From: JAGVSR01 sp046074825 | GTDB taxonomy: Bacteria; Pseudomonadota; Alphaproteobacteria; Rhizobiales; Hyphomicrobiaceae | Assembly: GCA_046074825.1 (NCBI GenBank) | Contig: JBJTOZ010000066.1 | Location: 1 to 10,322 of the forward strand | Direction of reading: 5' to 3' | DNA: 10,322 nt | Shown: piece by piece, positions 1-5,980 of the stretch | Position numbering within the stretch: position 1 is the stretch's first letter | Layout: the number at the start of each line of letters is the position of its first letter | Notes under the pieces: model-generated | The model's database searches: none | The model's input: the letters and a program-made list of their open reading frames with translations, nothing else | Told to the model about the DNA's origin: nothing | Made by a program: the position numbers and the translations under genes

Positions 1-120
1 TTTATCCCTTTTTTTCTCAACGAAATTCTAGGGGTTTTCCCTAAGCTTAAGAAAGCGAGAGCTTGATCTGAAGACTTTCAATTCTATTCTAGAGTGAGTA
101 TTTAAAGTGGAGTGTTGCTT

Positions 121-495
121 ATGTTGCGCAAAAGTCTTCTATCAAGAATTTCCTGTTTTTTAATCGTTAGCACATACACTGCTTTTTCTATTTCAAGCAT
201 GGTTTGCGCGGGTGCTGCACAACAAGGTTCAAAGAATATTTCCCCTTCAGTGAAAAACTCTAAAGGTGTCTCAAGTGCAGGAGGGAGGGTTAAATTTTCA
301 GCACGTGGAGGCTACTCTGTAACTCAACAGGACACCATCAATACATATGGGGATTCCCGCAGCCTCTATGGATCTGCAATCAGTTTTAGAGATCCTCAAA
401 TGGATCGACAATCAAACGGGGGGCCGTTCGACCAAGGATTTTTCTTTGATTCTGCGATTACACCACGCGGGGGAGAGGCCCCTTATTTAAATTAA
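121..495 (+). CDS. small exported protein of unknown function
   Basis: The reading frame encodes about 124 residues. I chose the ATG at 121 over the in-frame GTG at 112 because a GGAG at 109-112 lies 8 nt upstream of 121 and overlaps the GTG. The N-terminus looks like a Sec signal peptide: basic residues (RK, then R9), a hydrophobic stretch to about residue 28, then a likely cleavage near VCAG/A. No lipobox fits around the cysteine. The remaining ~95 residues are polar, rich in Gly, Ser, Gln and Asp, with aromatic residues near the C-terminus (FDQGFFFDSAITPRGGEAPY) and no transmembrane segment. I recognise no family. It lies about 200 bp upstream of another exported-protein gene on the same strand, so both may act in the periplasm. 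Existence as a gene is supported by SD, signal peptide and length; function is unknown. Confidence 0.6.
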   Translation: MLRKSLLSRISCFLIVSTYTAFSISSMVCAGAAQQGSKNISPSVKNSKGVSSAGGRVKFSARGGYSVTQQDTINTYGDSRSLYGSAISFRDPQMDRQSNGGPFDQGFFFDSAITPRGGEAPYLN

Positions 496-504
496 TCCCC
501 AAAT

Positions 505-513
505 TTATCCACA
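505..513 (+). promoter_or_regulatory. single perfect DnaA-box-like 9-mer
   Basis: The 9-mer TTATCCACA matches the canonical high-affinity DnaA box exactly. It lies in the 196-bp gap after the small exported-protein gene. I saw no second exact copy in the window and no origin-type gene neighbours, so a role in initiation is unlikely. It could be an isolated DnaA-binding or titration site, or chance. Confidence 0.25.
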
Positions 514-691
514 AAGATCATACGAACCAAAAGCCCTTGTTTTCTTATATCTCAAGCCTCTTTCCCCAATCCATCGTCGAAAATTTTGCGGTGTTACTTG
601 GACAGCCTAGTGCCTCTTTAGCTGTCAGATTATAGGGAGGCATCGTTGTAACTTCATTCCTTCTTTTTCTGTTAGGTCCGGAGAAACTTCC

Positions 692-1603
692 GTGAAAAAA
701 AACACCACTCTTTCCTTGTACACCTTTGCCCTTTTTTCCTGTCTCGCTTTGCTCGGTCATGCCGAAGCCAAATGTAAGAAAATGGGCTTCTTAGTGAATG
801 ATTATGGAAAAGATGGCCCCTCAAAAGATGCCCAAGACCTCCTTGAAAAGCACGTTGCTAAGTGGGCCACAGAAAATAAAATCTCTAAATACACAATTGG
901 TAAAAAAGATGTTTCCTGCGAACTTTTTCTGAACTTCGTTATTTTTGACGAGCATACTTGTACGGCATCCGCAAATGTTTGTTGGGATGAGGCCAATGCA
1001 AGCTCAAAGGGTAAAACAACACCAAGCGCAAAGACCCAAGAGGCCGCAAAAAAAGAAAACACACCTAAACCTACTGAAACGTCATCAGACCAAAGCGCAA
1101 ACTCTCCTGAGACAAAGAGCGCAACCTCTGAAACGGCATCCACAAATGCTAAATCTACAGAAACCGTAACACCCGATACGAATAGTTCTACTACAACTGC
1201 CTCTACTGAAGAGGCATCCAAAAAAGAAAATGTGCAGAAAAGCTCTACTGAAGACACTCAGTCTGAAACAAGTGCCAAGACAGCAACAGCAGCCCCAACT
1301 GATGATGGCATCAAAAAACTAAACGAAAGTAAAGCAACAGAAGAATGCGTTGAAAAAAAATCAAGCGGAACCGTCACTAAGGTTAAAACCACAGAACCTG
1401 CTAAACCAAAAGCTAAACCACCCGCACCCAAAAAGCCAAGCACAACGGACACAACTGAAAATGAACCCACGGAAGAGGCTTCAGCCGAAGAAGATGCGGA
1501 GGGTGTGCCTTCCGACATCGAAACGGGCTCCCTTCCTTTATTCTCTATAGGAAAAGACAATCAGCCAGAGTTTTCAAGAAATCCTCTCAATCAAAATAAT
1601 TAG
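692..1603 (+). CDS. exported protein: N-terminal four-Cys domain plus long disordered S/T/K/E/P tail
   Basis: A GTG start at 692 is preceded by GGAGA at 680-684 (7-nt spacing). The 303-residue product begins with a classical signal peptide (KKN, a hydrophobic core, likely cleavage after HAEA at residue 26). Residues 27-100 form a compact region with Cys28, Cys76, Cys90 and Cys97. Its end (KDVSC, then DEHTCTASANVCW) resembles a small cysteine-containing periplasmic domain that I recall from many alphaproteobacterial hypothetical proteins, in which CxASARPC-like endings are common; this is memory, not a search. Residues ~101-285 are low complexity, dominated by Ser, Thr, Lys, Glu, Ala and later Pro/Lys (KPKAKPPAPKKP around 238-248), with a lone Cys219. 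The tail is probably disordered and may act as an envelope spacer. The biased composition also leaves other frames open on both strands; these are shadows. Disulphides are plausible but inferred; function is unknown. Confidence 0.75.
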   Translation: MKKNTTLSLYTFALFSCLALLGHAEAKCKKMGFLVNDYGKDGPSKDAQDLLEKHVAKWATENKISKYTIGKKDVSCELFLNFVIFDEHTCTASANVCWDEANASSKGKTTPSAKTQEAAKKENTPKPTETSSDQSANSPETKSATSETASTNAKSTETVTPDTNSSTTTASTEEASKKENVQKSSTEDTQSETSAKTATAAPTDDGIKKLNESKATEECVEKKSSGTVTKVKTTEPAKPKAKPPAPKKPSTTDTTENEPTEEASAEEDAEGVPSDIETGSLPLFSIGKDNQPEFSRNPLNQNN

Positions 1604-1720
1604 GATATTCTACTCTCCTCATTATTAGATCGCTTAACTTTGCATACTAAGCTTGGCTGGTAAAATATCATTGAGGCTTTGGGTCTTAGTCTTTGATAAA
1701 CAGGGCAGGGTGAATTTAAG

Positions 1721-1762
1721 TTTTTTTAAAGGATCTCAACTCACTAGATCTTTTCAAAAAAA
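1721..1762. terminator. long stem-loop between convergent genes, probable bidirectional terminator
   Basis: A 9-bp stem (AAAGGATCT at 1728-1736 against AGATCTTTT at 1746-1754, one G-U pair) encloses a 9-nt loop. Past a single bulged C at 1755 it extends by T7 (1721-1727) pairing with A7 (1756-1762). It sits 6 nt beyond the chpT stop and about 120 nt beyond the upstream plus-strand gene. The A/T arms mean a transcript from either direction carries a U-rich 3' side, as in bidirectional intrinsic terminators. The stem is AT-rich, so its efficiency is uncertain. Confidence 0.55.
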
Positions 1763-1768
1763 GAAGCC

Positions 1769-2422
1769 CTATATTGGTTTTGCGACAAGAACTATGTCTT
1801 GCCCTTCTTTGCCAATAGCCAAGTGCATTTTTGCTGCGTGCGATAAGCGTGTCGTATAATACGCCTGTATCGTCATAGCATCTATTTGAGGTGTCTCGGT
1901 TTCTGTTAGGAATTCCCCTAAGTATTGTGGCAGTCGGGCTGCCGTGCCACGACAAATCAAAAGAAACGTCGGAAGCTCAAGTGATCCAAGAATGCTCACT
2001 TCAATTTCGCCACCTCTTGGAAGCGCTGTGATAGCTGATGCGATAAGATTTAGAAGAAGTTTCAGTTTGTCTTTCTGCATACTCCCAGGCGGGCTCTTCC
2101 ATAAAAGTTTATGCTTGCCTTTGCCTTTTCCATGCACCACATAATTACGAGAAAGGGTTTCTGCCATACCAAGATCAATAAGGGAACCAGCAGAACCGCT
2201 GGCTCCAAAGGCAAAGCGCGCAAACTCCAAACAGATCGATGCTTGGTGACTGACATTTCTGATCATATCAAAAGCATGTTGACGCGCGTCCTCCTCTTTT
2301 TCTTCTTCAAACAATTGAAGACCAATATTAATTGCCCCAACTGGACCAATAACATCATGACATATTTTACTCGAAATCAATGCAGCAACTTCTAAATCGC
2401 TTAATTGGGGCCTATCGTTCAT
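1769..2422 (-). CDS. chpT: ChpT histidine phosphotransferase (CckA-ChpT-CtrA/CpdR relay)
   Basis: This 217-residue protein matches ChpT (DUF2328/HPTransfase) along its length. ChpT is the cytoplasmic dimeric phosphotransferase that moves phosphate from the hybrid kinase CckA to CtrA and CpdR, controlling the alphaproteobacterial cell cycle. The phospho-accepting helix is visible as ISSKICHDVIGPVGAINIGL, with His22, Asp23 and Pro27. The second helix carries FARFAFGASGSAG (67-79), close to Caulobacter FTRVAFGASASAE. The degenerate ATPase-like C-terminal domain includes ASAITALPRGGEIEV (128-142) and lacks kinase nucleotide-binding boxes, as expected. I chose the ATG at 2422 because AAAGG (minus strand, 2434-2430) lies 7 nt upstream; an in-frame GTG at 2545 would add a 41-residue hydrophobic extension not found in ChpT. 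The gene is divergent from cysQ. No CckA or CtrA gene is in the window. Confidence 0.93.
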   Translation of the reverse strand: MNDRPQLSDLEVAALISSKICHDVIGPVGAINIGLQLFEEEKEEDARQHAFDMIRNVSHQASICLEFARFAFGASGSAGSLIDLGMAETLSRNYVVHGKGKGKHKLLWKSPPGSMQKDKLKLLLNLIASAITALPRGGEIEVSILGSLELPTFLLICRGTAARLPQYLGEFLTETETPQIDAMTIQAYYTTRLSHAAKMHLAIGKEGQDIVLVAKPI

Positions 2423-2485
2423 GCGTGAACCTTTGGGACTTTTTAAAAAAACAAAAAATTGCGCTTCGGTTGGGAAAACACAGAC

Positions 2486-2500
2486 GACACTGATAGTGTC
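2486..2500. promoter_or_regulatory. perfect 6-3-6 inverted repeat in the chpT/cysQ divergent region
   Basis: GACACT and AGTGTC are exact reverse complements around a 3-bp centre. The site is 64 bp upstream of the chpT start and 124 bp upstream of cysQ, where an operator for a dimeric regulator could sit. One 6-bp repeat with this spacing is expected a few times per 10 kb by chance, so location is the main argument. Confidence 0.3.
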
Positions 2501-2552
2501 CAGAAAAATAGTGCACAAAAAACCAAACAAATACTGTGCGACCACTCTTAAT

Positions 2553-2577
2553 TATCCGATTTGTCTCTTTTCGGATA
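2553..2577. promoter_or_regulatory. perfect 7-bp inverted repeat in the cysQ 5' region
   Basis: TATCCGA (2553-2559) and TCGGATA (2571-2577) are exact reverse complements separated by 11 nt, ending 46 bp before the cysQ start. It could form a leader hairpin in cysQ mRNA or be an operator half-site pair. There is no U-run after it, so it is not an attenuator-type terminator. Confidence 0.3.
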
Positions 2578-2623
2578 TCTCTGAGGAACAACATATTACA
2601 GAAATTCATGAGGACTAGAGAAT

Positions 2624-3442
2624 ATGACCGACCTCACATACGAAAAACTTGCAAATCACCTAGTTTCAACCGTTCTTGAGGCTGGCCGCCTTATTCTTAG
2701 CATCCGTAAAAAAGGGTATACAGTTGATACTAAAACTGACAGTTCCCCTGTTACGGAAGCCGACAAACGTGTTGAGAAGCTTCTTCTGAAGCTTCTTGCA
2801 GAAATCGCACCCCATATTCCAGTTATTGCGGAAGAAGAAATGGCGAGCGGACAAACTCCAAGTATTAACTCTGATAATCCTTTTTTTCTGATCGATCCGC
2901 TAGATGGTACTCGAGACTTTTGCGAAAATCGTGATGATTTCACAATCAATGTTGGGCTCATTGAGAACAGGCGCCCCACATTTGGGCTCATATACGCTCC
3001 TGCCCGAACCGAGCTTTTTTTAACGCTCACGGAAGATACAGCTCTTTTTACCAAGGTGGAGCCTCTGAAGACAGTACGCTGCCTAGAAGATCTGAACCTT
3101 TCTCAGATAAAAGTGCGCAGCGGCACACACGGTCATCTCCATGCTCTTGTCAGTCGATCGGAGACCAAATCCGAGTTTTCTGACAAGATCAAACAGTTTG
3201 GGGCTGACAAAATTACAGGAATGGGTTCAGCTATCAAATTTTGCCTCTTAGCGCGTGGTGATGCGGATATTTATCCGCGATTTGGTGCAACACATGAATG
3301 GGATACAGCCGCAGGTCAGGCTATTCTCGAAGCAGCTGGAGGCTCTCTGCTTTCTATGGACGGAAGTCCCTTCACCTACGGAAATTGTCACCAAAAGTAT
3401 CTTAATGGTCCTTTCATCGCTCGTGGACGAGGACATTTTTAA
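2624..3442 (+). CDS. cysQ: CysQ-type 3'(2'),5'-bisphosphate nucleotidase
   Basis: The 272-residue protein belongs to the Li+-sensitive inositol monophosphatase-like phosphatases. CysQ removes the 3'-phosphate from 3'-phosphoadenosine 5'-phosphate, a toxic by-product of sulphate assimilation and sulfotransfer. All family motifs are present: SPVTEAD (41-47); the metal-binding Glu pair in IAEEE (68-72); DPLDGTRDF (91-99), with metal ligands Asp91 and Asp94; and EWDTAAGQAILEAAGG (225-240), with Asp227. FTINVGLIENRRPTFGLIYAP (106-126) also fits CysQ well. Length is close to the usual 250-270 residues. The ATG start has GAGG at 2610-2613, 10 nt upstream. It is transcribed divergently from chpT and followed at once by an intrinsic terminator, so it is probably monocistronic. 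An inositol-monophosphatase or other bisphosphatase activity cannot be excluded by sequence alone, but the motif set favours CysQ. Confidence 0.9.
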   Translation: MTDLTYEKLANHLVSTVLEAGRLILSIRKKGYTVDTKTDSSPVTEADKRVEKLLLKLLAEIAPHIPVIAEEEMASGQTPSINSDNPFFLIDPLDGTRDFCENRDDFTINVGLIENRRPTFGLIYAPARTELFLTLTEDTALFTKVEPLKTVRCLEDLNLSQIKVRSGTHGHLHALVSRSETKSEFSDKIKQFGADKITGMGSAIKFCLLARGDADIYPRFGATHEWDTAAGQAILEAAGGSLLSMDGSPFTYGNCHQKYLNGPFIARGRGHF

Positions 3443-3443
3443 A

Positions 3444-3475
3444 GGGAGTATTAACGTATTTCGATACTCTTTTTT
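3444..3475 (+). terminator. Rho-independent terminator after cysQ
   Basis: GAGTAT (3446-3451) pairs perfectly with ATACTC (3464-3469) over a 12-nt loop. Two G-U pairs and flanking A-T pairs extend the stem, and it is followed by T6 (3470-3475). It begins two bases after the cysQ stop codon. The hairpin plus U-run is the textbook arrangement and separates cysQ from the downstream DUF1134 gene. Confidence 0.75.
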
Positions 3476-3552
3476 AATACATTTTAAAGAATACTCTTCC
3501 AATCCTGAAGTGCTCACATCCTTTAGCCTAGTCAGGAGTGATGGAGGATGAG

Positions 3553-4419
3553 ATGATCTTAAACAACCAATTCTTCTTTAAATATTTATCTGTCCCTCTC
3601 GGGGGTCTTCTTCTCCTTCTGTCCTTTCAGCCAACCTTTAGCATCGAAGCAAATTCCACCTCACAAGCCGAGCAATTTCCTTCCTCTTATCCTCCTCCCC
3701 TTGCAGACCCCACTTTTTCTGAGCCATCCACAGCTCAAGGAAATGAGGCTTCCACTTCTTTTCCCACGATCAACAAAGAGACATCTTTGGGAAATCAAAA
3801 AATTTCTAAGTCCCGTCTCTGGACCGTGAACGACGGGCTCTCACAACCTGAGAACTATGAAACGCAGTACCCAGTAAAAACTGCAGGTACAGATCTCGAT
3901 TCTCAATTCGATGCACCTCCTGCTTTCCAGAATGAAAATGCATTTGAACAAAATGAAATCCTTGCCGCTGGCCACTCCTTTTTTGGCACTGTTACAAGTG
4001 GCTTAGCAAATGGCATACAGTATTTATTTCAAAGCCAAGGAAAACCTAATGCGTATATCCTAGGAGAAGATGCAGGAGGGGCTTTTCTGTTAGGTCTTCG
4101 CTATGGTGAAGGGAATATGCATCTTAAATACGCCCCACCAGAAAAGGTTTTCTGGCAGGGACCTACCATTGGCTATGATGCCGGTGCTGAGGGCTCCAAA
4201 ACAATGATATTGGTTTACAATTTAGAAGCGCCTTCTCAAATCTATGATCGCTACGCAGGCTTTCAGGGTGCTGTTTACTTTATAGGAGGGGTTAGCATTC
4301 AGTTGCAGAAACACGGCAATGTAACGTTGGCTCTTATTCGTTCAGGGCTAGGGCTTCGGCTTGGAGCGAATGTGGGATATTTAAATTATACAAGAACGCC
4401 GTCTTGGAACCCCCTTTGA
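3553..4419 (+). CDS. DUF1134 / EipA-like periplasmic envelope protein
   Basis: I prefer the ATG at 3553, which has GGAGG at 3543-3547, 5 nt upstream; in-frame GTG 3538 and ATG 3541 have poorer spacing. The 288-residue product starts with a signal peptide (hydrophobic LLLLLSF segment, likely cleavage near FSIEA). A Ser/Pro/Gln-rich linker runs to about residue 130. Residues ~135-280 match DUF1134: GHSFFGTVTSGLANGIQYLF, PNAYILGEDAGGAFLLGLRY, FWQGPTIGYDAG, YDRYAGFQGAVYFIGG and the hallmark RSGLGLRLGANVGYLNYT. In Brucella the DUF1134 protein EipA is periplasmic, maintains envelope integrity and, as I recall, lies next to chpT and ctrA under CtrA control. A similar role is inferred. The linker between signal peptide and domain is long. 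Confidence 0.88.
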   Translation: MILNNQFFFKYLSVPLGGLLLLLSFQPTFSIEANSTSQAEQFPSSYPPPLADPTFSEPSTAQGNEASTSFPTINKETSLGNQKISKSRLWTVNDGLSQPENYETQYPVKTAGTDLDSQFDAPPAFQNENAFEQNEILAAGHSFFGTVTSGLANGIQYLFQSQGKPNAYILGEDAGGAFLLGLRYGEGNMHLKYAPPEKVFWQGPTIGYDAGAEGSKTMILVYNLEAPSQIYDRYAGFQGAVYFIGGVSIQLQKHGNVTLALIRSGLGLRLGANVGYLNYTRTPSWNPL

Positions 4420-4426
4420 AGAGACC

Positions 4427-4470
4427 GTGGACGCTTATAAAACGAGCAATTCCACATAATTTTTCTTTTT
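4427..4470 (+). terminator. candidate terminator after the DUF1134 gene
   Basis: GTGGA (4427-4431) pairs with TCCAC (4451-4455), and an inner GCT/AGC pair (4433-4435 with 4445-4447) continues the stem across a small internal loop. The stem is followed by a T-rich tract (4460-4470, one C). It starts 7 nt after the stop codon. The interrupted stem and 4-nt gap before the T-tract make it weaker than the cysQ terminator. Confidence 0.45.
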
Positions 4471-4494
4471 AATCACTACTTTAGTGCTCCATGC

Positions 4495-4528
4495 CGATAT
4501 CTGACATTGGAAGTCGTCGGAGATATCG
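4495..4528. repeat. inverted repeat upstream of the coiled-coil gene
   Basis: CGATATCT (4495-4502) and AGATATCG (4521-4528) are perfect reverse complements. GAC (4503-4505) can extend the stem by pairing with GTC (4516-4518) past a 2-nt bulge. Because GATATC is itself palindromic, the arms are also partial direct repeats. It ends 46 bp before the downstream start and could be a 5' leader hairpin or protein-binding site. No function can be assigned. Confidence 0.3.
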
Positions 4529-4574
4529 TTAAATACTATGGCGTCCTAGGACAGCATTAGAGGATAGAAAAGGG

Positions 4575-5852
4575 ATGCTTAGTATCCAGTCAGCAATGTT
4601 GGTTGTGCTTGGCTTTAGTATAGCAGGCCTTCTGATCTGTTTGTTGGCCCCACTCTATAGCCGTCGCGCAGCACGTCTCGCTATTGCGTCCTTAAAAAAA
4701 AATATGCCCACAACAACAGAGGAAATTCAAGCGGAGCAGAGTCGTATGAGAGCACAGTACGCACTAGAAATTCATGATTTACAAACTAAACTCTCAGCTC
4801 TTTCTATCAAAACCACACACCAGCTTGTTGAAATAAATAAACGGAACGCGCATGTCAAAATGCAAGAAAAAGAAATTTCTCACCTGAAAACATTAAATGA
4901 AGAAAATCAAAATGCCCGTCGGGTTCTTGAGGGCACTATTACGGATCGCATCCCAAAAATAGAGCAAAGACTAAGTGAAGCGACAAAACTTTTATTTGAA
5001 AGAGATCATGAAATTGTAACGTTAACCCAGTCAACACAAAAACAAGGACGCGCTCTACAGGAAGCAACTCAAATCAATAGCCAGTTACGCGCTGAAATAG
5101 AAACTTTAAATATAAAGCTGTCACGGGCCTCACAAAAAAATCGCGATATGCCAAATGATAAACGTTTAGAGGTTGAAACAGCTCTTAGAGCTGAAAATGA
5201 GACCTTAAGAGCACGCCTTAGAGAACAAACCCAGACCCTCATCCTACTTCAAAAAAGATTAGGAGAGGAAATCCCGCAGTCAGATGGGCAGCATGCTGAA
5301 ACTGAAATGAAAAAGCTGAGTAGAATTCTCTTCGAGGCTGAAAAGGCTTTTCAGGCCACACAGGTGAAAGACACTAATAGCGCTTCAGTTGATGACCAAT
5401 TGCAAAAACAAATTTCGGCATTGAAAACACAAAATGCTGAGCAGCTCTCTCTCATTGAAAGTCTAAAAGCTGAAATTACGCACAAAAACGAAAAACTTTC
5501 TCAACTCAACCCGAATGAAAGAAATGAAAGCAACCAATTGAGAAGGGCCTCCGAAAGAATCAAACCCACTCTGAGGAAGGCAGAAAGCTCTTCTACAGGA
5601 TCTGCAAGCCCATCCCTCAGCGAGCTTGTGAATGCTCCTAAACCCGTTGATACTTATTGGAGCGAAGCTCTTCCGCTAGATCCGTCTTTAAAACAGGGCG
5701 AGGAACTTTTGAAAGACGACATAGAGGGGGGAGTCTCTTCAATATGTGATGACACAATAAAAGAGGAAGACAAACAGGTGGGAGTAAAGAAAAACATCCC
5801 TAAAACAGGCCTCTTGCAAAGAATTACAAATCTCGAAAAGTCTCCAACGTGA
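4575..5852 (+). CDS. membrane-anchored long coiled-coil protein of unknown function
   Basis: The 425-residue protein has one N-terminal transmembrane segment (about 7-28) followed at once by basic residues (YSRRAARLAI), placing the rest in the cytoplasm by the positive-inside rule. From about 45 to 235, and again around 240-320, it shows heptad-rich Glu/Lys/Leu/Gln sequence typical of an extended coiled coil. The last ~100 residues are Ser/Pro-rich then acidic and probably disordered. The start of the soluble part (ASLKKNMPTTTEEIQAEQSR, then MRAQYALEI) resembles coiled-coil membrane proteins I recall across Rhizobiales and relatives (PMS-x-x-EIQADKDLLRAEFA-type sequence), annotated as hypothetical. 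The ATG at 4575 has AGAGGA at 4559-4564. A link to envelope or cell-shape organisation is conceivable from topology and neighbours only; function is unknown. Confidence 0.8.
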   Translation: MLSIQSAMLVVLGFSIAGLLICLLAPLYSRRAARLAIASLKKNMPTTTEEIQAEQSRMRAQYALEIHDLQTKLSALSIKTTHQLVEINKRNAHVKMQEKEISHLKTLNEENQNARRVLEGTITDRIPKIEQRLSEATKLLFERDHEIVTLTQSTQKQGRALQEATQINSQLRAEIETLNIKLSRASQKNRDMPNDKRLEVETALRAENETLRARLREQTQTLILLQKRLGEEIPQSDGQHAETEMKKLSRILFEAEKAFQATQVKDTNSASVDDQLQKQISALKTQNAEQLSLIESLKAEITHKNEKLSQLNPNERNESNQLRRASERIKPTLRKAESSSTGSASPSLSELVNAPKPVDTYWSEALPLDPSLKQGEELLKDDIEGGVSSICDDTIKEEDKQVGVKKNIPKTGLLQRITNLEKSPT

Positions 5853-5855
5853 AAC

Positions 5856-5882
5856 TTTTCAAATCAGAGACTGAATTGAAAA
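5856..5882. repeat. near-perfect 12-bp-arm inverted repeat just after the coiled-coil gene
   Basis: TTTTCAA-A-TCAG (5856-5867) and CTGA-A-TTGAAAA (5871-5882) are complementary except for one A-A mismatch, with a 3-nt AGA loop. It begins 3 nt after the stop codon. There is no T-run on the plus strand downstream (the sequence turns A-rich), so it is not a standard intrinsic terminator. It may be a 3'-end stabilising hairpin or Rho-linked end structure. Confidence 0.5.
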
Positions 5883-5980
5883 AATAAAAATCTAGAGAAC
5901 TCTCCATCGTTTAAAAAATAGGTCTCGACGGATCCTCATCTCATCAGTAAATAAGGATTTTAACTTTAGAAGGGGGCATT

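Noticed and set aside
1..66. Open frame from the window edge on the plus strand, ending FPKLKKARA-stop at 64-66, possibly the C-terminus of a gene to the left.
   Set aside because: Only 21 codons without a recognisable motif; such a run is common by chance. It overlaps a small TAGGG/CCCTA hairpin (29-43), which adds no decision.
480..700. Replication origin suggested by the DnaA box.
   Set aside because: There is only one box, no AT-rich unwinding element with repeats and no origin-associated genes nearby.
545..760. Minus-strand 71-codon frame.
   Set aside because: It overlaps the SD and signal peptide of the well-supported 692 gene and shows no family or ribosome-binding signal.
802..1560. 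Two long minus-strand frames and two plus-strand frames inside the four-Cys protein gene.
   Set aside because: They are by-products of the biased Ser/Thr/Lys/Glu codon composition; only the signal-peptide frame has a proper start and plausible protein.
2423..2545. Longer ChpT starting at GTG 2545 with a hydrophobic N-terminal extension.
   Set aside because: ChpT is a soluble protein starting close to the H-box; the ATG at 2422 has a well-spaced AAAGG, and the extension covers the intergenic palindrome.
3255..3551. 98-codon plus-strand frame overlapping the end of cysQ.
   Set aside because: It is out of frame with clear CysQ sequence and runs through the terminator; no motif.
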